Counted from the first letter of the stretch, positions 36,781 to 49,513 are shown. The stretch: DNA of 64,000 bases from Gnetum montanum (GCA_015680685.1 MNCI01001960.1:145323-209322), one strand, 5' to 3'. Translations and numbers: made by a program. Notes: a model not told the origin generated them from the sequence alone.

Positions 36781-39420
36781 ACTAAACATGGATAATAAGA
36801 AGGACCCTCTCAAGGTGTGTCTAAGTAACCCAAGAGAGGCAGATGAAAAGCATCTCCCAAACAACATGAAAAGTAGGAGGTACAATTATTTAGCATCCAT
36901 CAGGAGATTCTTGCTACTGTGTAGTCAAGACAAGCAGAAGGAGGAGCTGCTGAAGCACCTGAATAGGGACAACACCTCATGTTGTCCTTAGAGTGTGTCT
37001 AGGCTATCCAAGAAAGATCCACATTGGTAGCTATGATTTTGGAATTAAACTTTGTACCTTTCATGGAATTCACTCATGAGGTTGTTAGGGACCAACTAAA
37101 AGGGTCTCCATTATGGCCTATCCTCTTTGAAAGTGGTGCCTGGTACTTAGGCGAAATGTACCAATTTTGGCACGATAAGGAAGAAGGCACCATAGTTGAC
37201 ATTTGTGGTGTGTCGATAGATTTTTCTACTAGGGCCATCTCAAAAGTGTTGAACCATCTAAATACAAGCCAATAGTTTCTCACCTGTCTAGTGCTGATGC
37301 ACGAAGAGTTTGGTTGGAGAGGACATATGATAAAGAGGATAAGACATATGGAGAGTTGATGCTGGAAGAAAGGATATACTTCAAGATTGACACTTATCAC
37401 ATCTTCCCCATGAGAGGATTAAAAAGAATCTCAATATATGCAGCAAGAGGAAGTGGAATATTGATGGGAAATGCTAATGCTAACCTTCCTCATCTATATC
37501 TCATGGAGATCTTGAGATGGTTTGAAGAACACAAGATAGGGAAGTTCGTGTTGTCCTTCCCTTTAGGAAGCTGTGCAAATGTGCTAGTATTCTAGGGTAC
37601 ACCAATGACATTCCTAGAAGAGCCCAAAATGATTCGTTCGCCAAACTACTAAAGCCACTAGCCCTAAGAAAAAGTGCTAGTGAGACACTGGAGCTAGAGC
37701 AAGAATAGATGGTGGGGCCCACTACAACTTAAACTACAGGTCCTAGCCAACTGCCAAGCACAAGGCCCGATCAACAATAAGTAGGGCATAACATAAGCCA
37801 GTGAGAACAACCGTCACCACTGTCACAAGATTATCAACTATCGATGAGGCATACAAGGACATCACTAAAACGATTAGTTGGGGAAGTCATGATGCTGCTA
37901 ATCTCTTCCACAACATCAACGACACCGTATGGTCCCCAATTTCTACTGATCATGCATAGGGTGAGGTTTCCATTCAAACAAGAGGAGGGGAGACTCATTT
38001 CACAATAGATTTTAGGGAATGCTGCATGTTTTACGATGCAATTGCAAATGGGTGAAGGGTCCATGGTGGTGGTCATGCAGCACCAAGATGTAGCAAGAGC
38101 CACAAAAGTGGTCATAGATCACATCAAAGAATCTTTCAACATCCCTGTTGTTCCATTGGCTAATTTCACAGGAGCATGGGATGTTCAAACTCTAGTCGAT
38201 CCCTCAATGACTCCTGTGGAGCATGAGGTTGTCCTTAATCAATTGTTGTAGATAGGAAAAGTAATGAAATCCTTGTTCAAAATCCCACAAGATGTCATAG
38301 CATCACAATCAGACCTCATCTCCAGCATAGGAAAGCTAGTCATGACAAAGATCAGGGTCGAGCATGTTGAAGTGGAGTTGGCAAGACTCCAAGAAAGGCT
38401 CATTACCCTACAAGCTACACAGTGGGACACATATCAATTCATTCCCACAGACTAGTTGGACACATTCAGGATAGAGCAACTCAATAAATTATTGATAGAC
38501 AATAAAAGAATAGTAGAGGAGAAGGAGAAGGCTGACTAGGATGCTTCCAAGGCACAAGCACAAACATATGCACACACTAAAGCACTCAAGGCTTTATAAG
38601 AAAAGAATAAACAGATCACTACTGACAATCTTTAATTGACCACTGTGGAGAAATAGAAGAATGTTCTCAAGAAAAACTTTCAGCAATTACAAGAACAGTT
38701 GGTTTGGGTCAACCAAGCCATGAACCATTTGGCTAGAGAGAATTGAACCATCTCTATGAAGGAGGTATGTGTAATCCATTTGAAGATGGCCATCAAAATA
38801 AGCGCATGGTAAAATGAGGCCAAGCAGCATGAAAAGTTAAAGGAGCACTTTAGAGACTAGGTGGGGATGTACAAGTAAGTCATAGAAAAGGAGATCCATA
38901 TGGCCAAAGCCCACATCAACACTTTTAGTGCTCAACACACTGATTGGTGGGCCATATTGAACACATATACATTTTTCCACCAAGCAGAGCTTAAAATCTA
39001 CGACCTCCAGATTCAAGATCTCACAAAGTACATGGAATTGGCAAACCTGCAATATGCTAATCTAGCCATGTTGATAGTAGGATGCCTAAGAATAGAGCTT
39101 GAGAAATAGGTAGCTGCCACCTCCACTAAATATGAAGTAGAATTTGTGGAGCATAAGAAAATGTTGCAAAAACTAGAAGTCACAAATTCTAAACTAGATG
39201 TGGTTAAGACCAACTACCAAGGCCAGAAAGATGTCACAATAGACTAGGCTCGAAGGCTTACAAATTTTCAAGAGTACAGGCACAAAGCCAAAGCCTATGA
39301 GAAGGAATGATGGTTGTTTGCAGCCTGATACATCAAGGCAAATAAGAAGTTCATGCAACTAATATGTCCATGGTAGGTACCGACTCCATCAAACATTGGA
39401 GCATTAGCATAGATGGCACA
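36781..39420 (+). pseudogene. A1 internal protein gene: transposon-type domain plus long coiled coil (decayed)
   Basis: One long intronless frame with several stops and a frameshift near 37272. The N-terminal part holds LKGSPLWPIL, WYLGEMYQFWHDKEEGTIVD, ICGVSIDFSTRAISKVLNHL, YFKIDTYHIFPMRGLK and LPHLYLMEILRWFEE. This resembles plant transposon-associated helical domains and, loosely, exon 4 of the antisense genes (FDIDAQLFAELFGVP). The rest (about 38050-39300) is charged and helical, with heptad-like ELARLQERLITLQATQ and KAHINTFSAQHTDWW, comparable to exon 7 of the antisense genes. No protease, RT or integrase motif. Most stops fall where A2 has glutamine. The start codon is uncertain. Confidence 0.75.
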
Positions 39421-39429
39421 AGATCCCTG

Positions 39430-39430
39430 N
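39430..39430. other. Ambiguous base (n)
   Basis: A single undetermined base in the A1 3' region; it may mark an assembly join or a base of low quality. Confidence 0.95.
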
Positions 39431-39575
39431 GTGTTTATTCCAATTTTGTTCTATTCAATTCTCCACTGCGGCATGAATGAATTTCCAGTCAGTCAATAAT
39501 CCCATAACTATCCATTATGTAATCAATGGGGCTTGTTCTCATTTTGTTTGACTTGAGGATGAGTTTTAATTCAGT

Positions 39576-39585
39576 CATGGGGGTA
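39576..39585 (+). other. A1 polypurine tract
   Basis: catgggggta precedes TGATGA of the 3' LTR. A2 has the same tract on the minus strand (cgtgggggta, 44676-44685). Confidence 0.7.
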
Positions 39586-40474
39586 TGATGAATCATGATT
39601 GATTAGGCCCTGATATCACACACGTGATATCACGTACGTGATATCGGGTATGCAATATCACAACCTGGCTCATGATATTGGATGAAGGATATCATGATTC
39701 CCATGTGAGCCTATAAATACACAATGGGGTGCACAGGAAATTAATAGTAAGTTAGTTTTCAGTCAGTAGATAGAAGTGAGTTCATTTTTAGTTCTTCTCA
39801 ACCCTTTCTCCTAATGCATGCTTGTAGTGTGATGATTGTAATTATATGACACCTTTATTTGAGTGTGACATACTTGGACATGCACATGATTGGAAATAAA
39901 AATTGAGATTACTTCATCATTAAAGAATTCACTTACTTTAATTATTTAATTTCTATTATTATTTATTTCTTTCATAGTTAATATCTCTTCAACCTAAACT
40001 CTTATTAAACATGGAATGAGTATGACTTAATCACGAGCATTCAAATGTGACTACTTTGTATCCTAGTAGTGTACCTAGGCCATGCACTTGGTAATCCCAG
40101 TGGTAGTGATGCACGAGGTCCAAGATGTGTATGCATGATTAAGGAATGGATGCTCATCACAGTTAGGCTATCTTAGATTCTCTCTCCTACTTCCTATTAG
40201 CTTAACTCTCTTCCCCTTTTCCTCCTAGCTTAATTAAAGTTATTTTTCATTGCCTCTAGGAGTAGCACTAGGTTAGAAACCACATCATACACCTCACTCT
40301 AGACTAAACCATATGTGACAAAGCATATACTAGTCCAGGTGGGAAGATAGTGAACTACGATCAATGAGTAACTATCTAGATACCACAAGTAGCCCATCTA
40401 TAGAGTTCGACTAGATCATGCGTGAAACACTCATATTCGTATGGTTGAGTGTAGGGGTACCTCGCCACTCATCA
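39586..40474 (+). repeat. A1 3' LTR, 889 bp
   Basis: Ends are TGATGA and TCATCA, a perfect 6-base inverted repeat. U3 has a cluster of palindromes (gtgatatcac, cacgtacgtg) at about 39610-39690, then the TATA box tataaata at 39712-39719. Confidence 0.88.
39712..39719 (+). promoter_or_regulatory. TATA box of the A1 3' LTR
   Basis: tataaata, just downstream of the gatatc palindrome cluster. A2 has ctataaata on the minus strand at 44522-44530 in the equivalent place. Confidence 0.6.
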
Positions 40475-43400
40475 ATTATAATACTGTGTTGTTTATAATA
40501 TGATTATGACATCTTTACACAATTAAATAACATAATTATGTACATTGTTCATATGCAATGTGCTAGACAAGTTACATCGATGGCAAGGATATTGGATTGT
40601 GATATATGAGTAGCTATCTGGTATGTGTTTATGTTTTATGTATGATTTTGGTATTTGTGCATTTGAATCATAGTACCATGTTATGTAATGTTTGGATGTC
40701 AATTTGGTATGTTGAATGTAGATTATTTGATACAGAACTTGTAGGTTCAAATGAATTTTGATATAGAGTTTTAATGTATTTTTATGATCATTTGAACTTC
40801 ATGGGAATTATTGAAAGAAGGAAAACAAAAGCTAAGCTTATAAAAATGTATAGAATTTTTTTAAAAATAAATTTCATTTACACATCATATATATTATATG
40901 TGATGAAAAGGTATATATTAGCATATAAATGTTATAACCATTAGTTTCATCTATCATTTTTTGCACTAATTATATAGTGAACTTGGGTTTTCTATTTCTA
41001 TGTAAATAGAAATTGATTCTAATCCCATTTATTTCTCATTTCTTTTACTTTCATGCATCTTATGAATTTTGGCTTTCACAATCGATTTTTGTTTTCTCTG
41101 AACTTAGATTTGAAATTGCTACAAAATAGTAACTTGCTTAATTTTTGGGGGTCTTATTCATGTTTAGATTTTTTTGTTTTGACAAATTTAATTCGTGAGT
41201 TATCTTTGCCAATAAATTATTTTCTTGTGCTAGATTAGTGCATATAATCATGTAGTATGGTCATAAAAGGAAAATAAGTTAAAGATTATGTTTAGAGGTA
41301 TAGTTTCATAGATTTTCAAAATTTATGGTTGTGTTTAAAAATTTTGTGTGAACAAATATGTGATGAATTGAATGATCTAGGACCTGTAAAAAAATAGTTG
41401 TGATGTTGGAGTAACTAGCATAGTTTTAGTATTATGTATTATGAATATGTTTCTATTTGTGTTCTTTTGAGTATTTTAATTATTAATTGTGGTAATTAAA
41501 TATTATTATTTATGATTTTATTAATAAAATTTATAACATATAACTATTATCTCTAAGAATATAATTGATGTAAAATTGATGTAGTTGAAATCATCTTCTT
41601 ACGTACTTGCCAAATCTTTTTGAAGGTTGCATTAGTAGTCATTGTTATAAAATTATATATAGATCAAGGAGTATGCTAGGGGAAAGAAATTTTGTTACAC
41701 CATACTATAGTATTTTCTTTATGAAGTATGTATGACTGTTAGACTTGGATATATGTGTTCATGCCATATATTTATTTTGGATGTGTTATAATTATGACAT
41801 ATGATGACTTACACTAGCTTGGTTTGGTATATTTTTTCATGAAAATGCATGTAGTGGTTATTGGGAGGTGGTCCTAGCATGAGGGTGTGAACTATCTAGT
41901 GATGAGGCATCCTTGAGGTGGTCATGGATTGACCTTTACTATGATACATCAATGAAGCTCTTATCTTAGGGCTCATCCTAAGAGTAGAAGAGCATAGGTA
42001 TGTTCATTTCTATGATTGATATGTGGCATAGATGTGTATATCCCTATAGCTAGTCCTCTAAAAGGCTAGTGATTATAGGTTATGGGGTGACAAACCTTAG
42101 TGTTAGATGTGTTAATAAAAGACTCATAAAAGATTTATTAGCAAATGATTGATTATGAGTACTCATGGCAATGTTACACATGCTACATTGAGTGCCGATA
42201 TACTAGTAACTACATGGATAATATGTATATATTGGTATTTCTTATGAGTCATATCAATGGTAATGTATCTTGTAATTTATTTATTAATGTGTAATTTGTG
42301 TGATGATTGATGCTGGTATATAGATTCAAATACTGCATGTGGCATGGAAGACACATGTTGCCATGGAAATATGATTAATTATGCCTAATAGAGATAATAT
42401 CTACAAATGTATGTTAGCTAAGTGTTTTACTTCAATAGGGATTATGTGAGTACTATGTAAGTTTATTATATGTGCATGTGTTTCTTTGAGTACATGTTAG
42501 ACTAACCATTGATGTAGGTTGTCTTGTATCCCATTCCTCTCTTTCAGTACAACACTTGTTGACCATCTAACAAGGGAAGTATAAAGACTTTTCTCTCAGT
42601 TTTATACTAACTTCATTTATTTATAGGTGGATACTACATGGATGTAGAAGAGCACTAAGAGGATTGATTAGAGGGATGTCTAAGAGAATTATTTAATGTA
42701 TATTTCCATGTATAAATGTATGTTTTTTCTAAATTATGAATATTTGCATGATCCTTATAGTACTCTTATGTATATGAAGTATAGGTTTTTGTAGATTGTT
42801 AGAGTAATATAACTTTTTGGTTTATGTAGAAACATGTAGTTTTATATAGAAATTTTTGTTAATTTGGGCCTATTTTTATATAATAATTTTATCTAAACTT
42901 CTTTTTGTATTTTGATGAATTTTTGGGATATGTGGAAACTTTGCCTAATTTTCTTCTTAGATATTTCATGATTATTTGAGAATATCCCTTAATATACATA
43001 GAATTTGGCTATTGTGGATTTTTGGCTATTTTGAAAATCTTTGGGATTTGAAATATAATAAAATAACATATAACGTAATTGGGATTGGTCAGTTCGTAGT
43101 GGGAGTTGTGAATCTTCTATATGTTCTTCTCTGTATGTAATAGTTGAGCATTCTTTAGTGGGACCCATCCTATGAGAACAAGGGTTTGGTTGGATTTCCT
43201 ATCTTGAATTTTAATTCATAAGTTCATGTGAGGTTGGAAAACTAGCTAAGAACATGACACTAAGCAGTTCAGACTAATGGTGTACAGTGAGGCATAGTTA
43301 AAATATATCCTTTTGAATATGCATGTGCCTCGATTATTGAGGATGTTAGTAGTGATTCTATTGCTAAGATCCAACTGTGGCTGACTTGTTTGGAATCATG

Positions 43401-43528
43401 AGGATAATTCAATGCTAGTAGTAAGGTTATTCAAAGAATTGTCAATATATGCTTTTGGTAGTAAAGGTAACTAAGACCTATCCTTTAGAGATGTCTAGAT
43501 AAAATATATAATATTTAAATTTTTATGA
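40475..43528. other. AT-rich DNA without recognisable features
   Basis: About 3 kb between two A elements in opposite orientation. Very AT-rich, no frame over 76 codons, no LTR, tRNA or transposase signal that I can see. It could be old intergenic DNA or an unrecognised degraded repeat. Confidence 0.6.
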
Positions 43529-43735
43529 CATTTGATGAGTGGCAAGGTACCCCTACACTGAACCATATGAATATGAGTGTTCTCACGAGTGATCCAGTTG
43601 AATTTTGCAAATGGACTAGTTGTGGCACCTAGACAGTTAGCCTTAGGTCACAATTCGCTATCTTCCCACCTGGACTAGTATTATATTTGTCACATATGGT
43701 TTAGTCCAGAGTGAGGTTTATGATGTGTTCCTAAT
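43529..43735 (-). repeat. Stub of an older A-type LTR
   Basis: 207 bases beginning TGATGAGTGGCAAGG, matching the outer end of the A LTRs in the minus orientation. It stops at tgtgttcctaat, where the complete A2 LTR begins. The simplest reading is that A2 inserted into a pre-existing A LTR. Confidence 0.75.
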
Positions 43736-44675
43736 TGATGAGTTGCAAGGCACCCCTACACTCAACCATATGAAATGAGCATCGCACGCGCAATCCAGTC
43801 AAACTCCACAGATAGACTAGTTGTGGCACCTAGATAGTTAGCCTTAGGTTGCAGTTTGCGGTCCTCCCACCTGGACTAGTATTGCATTTGTCACATATGG
43901 TCTAGTCTAGATGAGGTGTATGACATGTTTCCTACTCTATGCTACTCCTGAAGGAAGTGGAAAATAATACTAACTAATCTAAGCTAAGAGGAAAAGGGTA
44001 AGAAAATATAATCTATCCTATGTGCGACAAGCAACTGATTCCTTGATCAACAGTACACATCTTGAACTTTGTGCACGACTACCACTAGGACTACCAAGCA
44101 TAGATCCTAGGTATGCCACTAGGATTACCAAGCATAGATCCTAGATACGCCACTAGGTTACCAAGCATAGATCCTAGCTACACCACTGGGCTACCAAGCA
44201 GTCACACTTAAATGCTCATAATCAAGTCGTACTCGTTTCGTGTTCTAGGAGTTCAAGGATGAGAAAGAGAAAATATTAAATAATATTAAATAAATAAAAA
44301 ATAAATAAATAACAAAGTGAATGCTACAATGATGAATTAATCTTGATCTTTATTGTTGGTCATGTGCATGTCCAAGTACGACACACTCGAATAAAGACAT
44401 TGTACAATTACATTCACCACACTGCGGGTAGACATGGAAAAAATCTAACTTTGGAGGGATCAAACTGCTAGAGCTTCGCTACTCTAAAACTGGGATTCCC
44501 AAACAAGGGAGAGTCACATCTTATTTATAGATATGGCAATGCACTGCGATATCGCATACGCAATATCGTAGGGAAGACACGATATCACGTACATGATATC
44601 GTGGGCGATGCAATATTGTGGTGGATGTGATATCGCCTATGCGATATCGTGACCTATGCAAATCGCATCTCATCA
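43736..44675 (-). repeat. A2 3' LTR, 940 bp
   Basis: TGATGA...TCATCA ends as in A1. On the plus strand, 44535-44655 holds repeated gcgatatcgc-type palindromes beside the TATA box (44522-44530). Confidence 0.85.
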
Positions 44676-44849
44676 TACCCCCACGACTGAATAAAAACTC
44701 GTCCTTAAGTTACAAGGAGAACAAGCTTCATTGATTACACAGTGGATAGGTATGGGATTATTAGCTGGAAAAAGAAATGGACTAATGTCGTAGTGTGGGG
44801 AGACACAACACAGAGAAAAAATACTACAACTACAAAAATGCGGAACTCA

Positions 44850-47586
44850 TGTAGTTCCTGGTGGTGGCTCCTCCATGGGTGCTTTCCCTTTGTCACTTGC
44901 TCTAAGCTTGGAGGGTTGATGATGTTGAAGAATGGCCTGGAGCTTATCCTCTTTAGTTTAAGGGTCCTATTCCATCCATGCTAATGTTCTGTTGTTTGAC
45001 GGATTCGGCACTTCCCACGGATAGGGTAGTTGTGGAAACATCTGATTAACTTTGACATACCATGCCACAAACACCCATTGTTCCTCTTAATAGGCTTTGC
45101 CTTTGTCTTTGTATTCATGAAGCTCTATTAGCCATCAAGCCAAGTCGATTGCAACATCATTTTGTCCCTAGTAGCTTTCTTTTACCACCACAAGCTCAGA
45201 ATTTATGGCATCTAGTTTCTCAGCCAGCTTCTTGCGCTCTACAAATTCAGCTTCATATTTGATGTGGGTGGAAGCTACCTGCTACTTGAGCTTTGACCTC
45301 GGGCATCCTGCTGTTAACATGGCTAGGTTGGCATATCTGAGATTTTCCAACTCCATGTACTATGTCAGGTCTTGGATGTACAGGTCCCGATTCTTAATTT
45401 CCACTTAGTGGACGAAGGCGTAAGTGTCCAATATGGCCCTCCAATCAGTGTGTTGAGCACTGATGTTGTTGATTTTAGGCTTGGCCATATAGATCTCCTT
45501 TTCTAGGATTTGCTTGTACATCCCCACCTGATCACAGAAATGCTCCTTTAGCTTCTCGTGTTGTTTAGCCTCATTCGTCCACATGCTGATCTCGATGGCT
45601 GATTTTTGGTGAATAGCACATACCTCCTCCATAGAGAGGGTTCAATTTTTTCTAGCTAAACGACTTACATCTCAGTTGACCCAAATGAATTGTTCTCATA
45701 ACTGATGAAAGTGTTCATCGAGAACATTCTTTTGTTTCTCCACAGAAGTCAACCTAAGGTTATCTGCAACCAACTACTTATTTTCTTCTTCTAAGGCCTT
45801 GAGTACCTTAAGATGTGCATGAGTTTGTGCTTGAGCTGTGGAGGCATCTTAAGTGGCCATCTCCTTTTTTTTCCACCTTCTTATTTTCTGCAATTAGTTT
45901 TGTTAATTGCTCGATTCTAAAGTTGTCTAGCTTCTCTGTGGAAACAAATTGCAAAGGATCTCGTTGTACTGCTTGTAAGGCTACGTGCTACTCTTGTAGT
46001 TTCTGCATTTCAGCTTCAGCATGCTCTGCCCTTACTTCAGATATGACCAGCTTGCCCTTTGTGGAAATGAGGTCTGATTGAATTTCCGTTACATTCTAGG
46101 GGATGTCAAACAAAGATGTCAAAACTTGTCCTATTTGAAGAAATCTGTCCAGTGCATCCTCATGTTCCGTAGGAGTTATTGAGGTTCTGGCAAGAGTTTG
46201 AGCATCCCATGCTCCTGAAAGATTTTTCGGTGGCACAACAGGTACATTAAAAGATTCTTTGATGTGGTCAACGACCACTTCAACAGCTTCCATGAAATCT
46301 TGGTGTTGCATGACCACCACAGTGGCCCCTTCACTAGTCTCTAACTACACTTGAAAAGATGCCACGTTTTCAGAGATCTGTTGTGATCATCTGCTTTCCC
46401 CTCCTCCTGTTTGGATGGATAATTCACCCCTTGTGCGATCTAACGAAATAGTAGGCTAGTTAACATCATCGATGATGTGGAAGAGATTTCCATCATCACG
46501 ACTTCTCCAACTAACCATCTCGGCAATGACCCTAAGATGGCTCATTGACAGTCTATACTCTTGTGGTGGAGGCAGATCTTGGCCTATGCTAGGTCTTGCT
46601 TCTTGTTGTTGGCTGGGACCTGTGGCTGGAGGTTGACTAGGTCTTGCAAGTTGACTTGCAGGTGTTCTAGTCATTTGTTCTTCTTCTTCATCTGGTCCTA
46701 GCTCTTCGTCAATGCTCTTTATTGGAGCTGGCACCGTTAATAATTCAACATAAGAAGCACTTTGCCTTTCGGAGAACGTCATTTGTGTATCCCCGAATAC
46801 CAGCCCATCCACATAGTTTTCTAATAAGGCAAGGAAAAGGCAACGCCATCTTTCTTGACTTCTATTCTTCGAATCACCTTAGGATCTGCATCAAATATAG
46901 ATGGGAAAGGTTAGCATTAAGCTTTCCCATCAACACTACATATCCCCTTTCCACATATGTAGATATTGTTTTCAAACCTTTTGTGGGGAAGAGGTGATAG
47001 GTTCCAATTTTTAAATAAACCTTCTCTTCCGTCGTCAATTCTCCAAAAGTTTTATCTTTGCCATATGCCTTCTCTAACCAATCTTTTCGCACATCAGGGT
47101 CTAATCGGGTAGATAACCGAGCAACATGGGGGCCTGAATTTGGAAGGTTTAACACTTCTAAAAATGCCTGCATAGAAAAGTCTACTATCACACCACAAAT
47201 GTTAACCATGGTGCCTTGCTCCTTATGGTGCCAGAACAAGTACGTTTCACCTAAGTACCAGGCACTGCACTTAGATAGGATAGGCCATAAGGGAGACCCT
47301 TTAAGGTGATCCCTAACAGCCTCAGGAGCAAACTCTGCAAAAGGTTTGAAGTTAAGCTCCATGATCACTGTAGCAACTATGGACTTCTTATGGATAGCTT
47401 GAACATATTCCAGGGGCAATGTGAGTTGTTGTCCCGGTTTAGGCATAGAAACAACTCCTCTTTCTGCTTGCCCAAACCATCTTGTAGGAGGTTCTTCTTG
47501 ATGGATGCTGAATGATTACACGTCCTATTCTGCATGTTGTCCAGTAGGGACTCGTCTTCCACTTCTCTGAGGTTGTTTTGATCCAC
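44850..47586 (-). pseudogene. A2 internal protein gene: transposon-type domain plus coiled coil
   Basis: Homolog of the A1 protein and somewhat better preserved. The segment 46874-47446 is open: LKGSPLWPILSKCSAWYLGE, VNICGVIVDFSMQAFLEVLN (then LPNSG), KIGTYHLFPTKGLKTIS, LSHLYLMQILR. A proline/glutamate-rich linker follows (46456-46812), then QHQDFMEAVEVVVDHIKES and the coiled-coil tail with NNISAQHTDWRAILDTYAFV near 45420-45480. Stops and frame changes separate these blocks. No enzyme domains. The intron-free layout contrasts with the multi-exon antisense gene it resembles. Confidence 0.75.
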
Positions 47587-47989
47587 TTTGAATAGGACCC
47601 TCTCACTGCATACATTTTAGGGCCATCTGCAATCACACGGGTCAAACATTAGTAAGGTTGTTTTCAAATTCAAGTTATACCTTACTACATGCCTTTAATT
47701 GAAGATCTTATGTTGTCGTGTGATTGTGCCTGAAAATTATGATAATAGGTCTTATGGCTTAGGTGGGTTTCATTTTAATCTCCCGGTGTACCTAAGGTCA
47801 TATGATTTTTGGCATAGTTTTTTTAAGTGTTAGTATTAATTACCCTAATTGATGTCCTTTGGGTGATGATAAATTTCAAAAAATTTAGGCACTTTTCGGC
47901 AAGTGTGTCTACCCCACGACTAAACTGAATGCTTTGGGTTCAAGAAAATTCAAACAGAAGTAAAATCGGAGCACTAGTGAGCGAGATAT

Positions 47990-48170
47990 GAGTGAAAAAT
48001 CAAGGGCACGCAATCGCAAGTAATAGAGAAAAATTTCAAAAATTTTCCCTGCGTAAATGGCAGAATGATGCTAAGTGTTGTGGCGGGGGTTCCTATTTAT
48101 AAATAAATAGGACGCAATATCGCGTACACGATATCTCGTCCCCAGTGATGTGGGAGACATGAAAAATACC
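47990..48170 (-). repeat. Possible A2 5' LTR part of divergent type
   Basis: Contains tatttataaataaatagg (about 48101) beside cgcaatatcgcgtacacgat, the same combination of TATA box and gatatcg-type palindromes as the A LTRs, but otherwise not alignable to 43736-44675. Confidence 0.45.
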
Positions 48171-49513
48171 AAATTTTTAATGATTTTCTTGAAATTAATG
48201 GTGTAAAGTGAGGACATGTCAAGTATTAAGATATCCTAGGGTAATTTTATTAATTCGAGAGGCACCCGCAATGATAATGATGTGAATTTAGCAATTAAAA
48301 ATTTGGTGGTTATGAAGAAAAGGGAATGTAATGGTACAATGGAATGTTAAAATTTTGAGGGATAATAAGAAGGAAAGAAAATTATGAAAAATTAAGCTAA
48401 GGGTAAGAAATTGTGTGTTTGAGCTAGAGAATTACTGAAGATTACGAAAAATTACACAAGTGGGTCCTCCCCAAAGTAGGTTTCAACCTATTATGCCCTT
48501 CTGTAACCACACTTAAAGTGTCCGTGGGCACTAGAAGGGTTAAATGTAATCCGCACTAACTCCACGAAACAAATTCATGTAAATATCACCGGAATGAGGT
48601 GAAAATTCTATGCTACACGGGACATGAGCTACTATTACATGAACAGTGAGATGAGACGAAGTATAGAAAGGGATCATAGAGATTGGGACATGAGGTAACT
48701 GACCCAGGGCATAATGAATCTTGCATGAAAAGCATGATTAAGGTGTCATTCACCCATCGTTCCAAGATTAGGACCAAGTCCATCCTTCTAATCAGTGACA
48801 TCGCATTGCTTCATCCCATGGTGACCAACTATGAGAGTACCATAACAACAAGGCGTACGATCACTTGGTATTTAGTACAAGGGAGAAGTAATTTTTATTT
48901 TATGGCACTTCTTTTTCTTTTTTTTTTCACTTTACTCAATCCAGAGAAGCCGCCAACCTTCAGGCATGGATGCATGTCTTTCCAGTGGGATCCCCTAGAA
49001 TAGCGTTTGATTCTTAAGTGCCCTTTTGATTACTCTTACTCCCATTTTTCGTTAGATCTACAAGGATCTTAGTACAACCATATTGCATGATAACTCCCAC
49101 AAGCGTCACCAAAGAGAATTCGCAAGTCCCCTTGATGTCACACCCTAATCATTCCCTCTTGGTCCATCCTTCTTCATTCTGGGTACAATGAACAAAAAAT
49201 TAATTTTAAGTTTTAGAAATTTCAAGAATAGCACTGTATCCTCGAACATAACCTCTTTATTTATAGTGTGGATGAGTGGGTGTAGTGGGCTCACTGTTCC
49301 AAATAATTGATCACTCATGGCTTAATAACATAAAACACACCTCAACCAACAATCCACATGAGTGTTTTATTCGTAGATGAGATTACTTACAAAAACCAAA
49401 AAAGACAAACACACAGACACACACAAAAAAATATAAAAAGGTAAAACAAAAAGTTGAAAAATGAAAAATTGAAAAAAAAAAGTTGTAAAATTAAAGAAAA
49501 TGAAAAATATTTA
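48171..49513. other. Unassigned AT-rich segment
   Basis: About 1.3 kb with poly-T (48908-48926) and A-rich (49395-49510) stretches. No coding region or element end was identified. It may be LTR or 3' UTR of the element that carries the gag-like remnant to its right. Confidence 0.45.

Larger units (their letters stand above)
1..40474 (+). mobile_element. Non-autonomous LTR retrotransposon A1 (split by a 36 kb insertion)
   Basis: Its 5' LTR starts before the window. The visible parts are LTR piece 1-260, LTR piece 36181 to about 36395, an internal region to 39585 and a 3' LTR at 39586-40474. Pieces 1-260 and 36181-36395 match consecutive parts of the 3' LTR (about 39944-40217 and 40226-40435), so they were one LTR before element B inserted. 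The internal region codes for one long protein with no protease, reverse transcriptase or integrase that I can recognise, so the element must borrow enzymes. It is related to A2 at 43736-48170, which lies in the opposite orientation. Confidence 0.85.
43736..48170 (-). mobile_element. Non-autonomous LTR retrotransposon A2
   Basis: Minus-strand relative of A1: 3' LTR 43736-44675, polypurine tract 44676-44685, coding region about 44850-47586, leader about 47625-47990, and a short LTR-like end about 47990-48170 that differs strongly from the 3' LTR. The right boundary is uncertain. Confidence 0.75.

Noticed and set aside
40475-43528. A host gene or intron in the AT-rich gap
   Set aside because: No frame above 76 codons, no exon-like blocks or splice pairs that give a protein.
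47905-47930. Second polypurine tract (taccccacgactaaactgaat against tacccccacgactgaat)
   Set aside because: Similar to the A2 tract at 44676, but no LTR end follows. A1 has only a weak counterpart. Probably chance or an old duplication.
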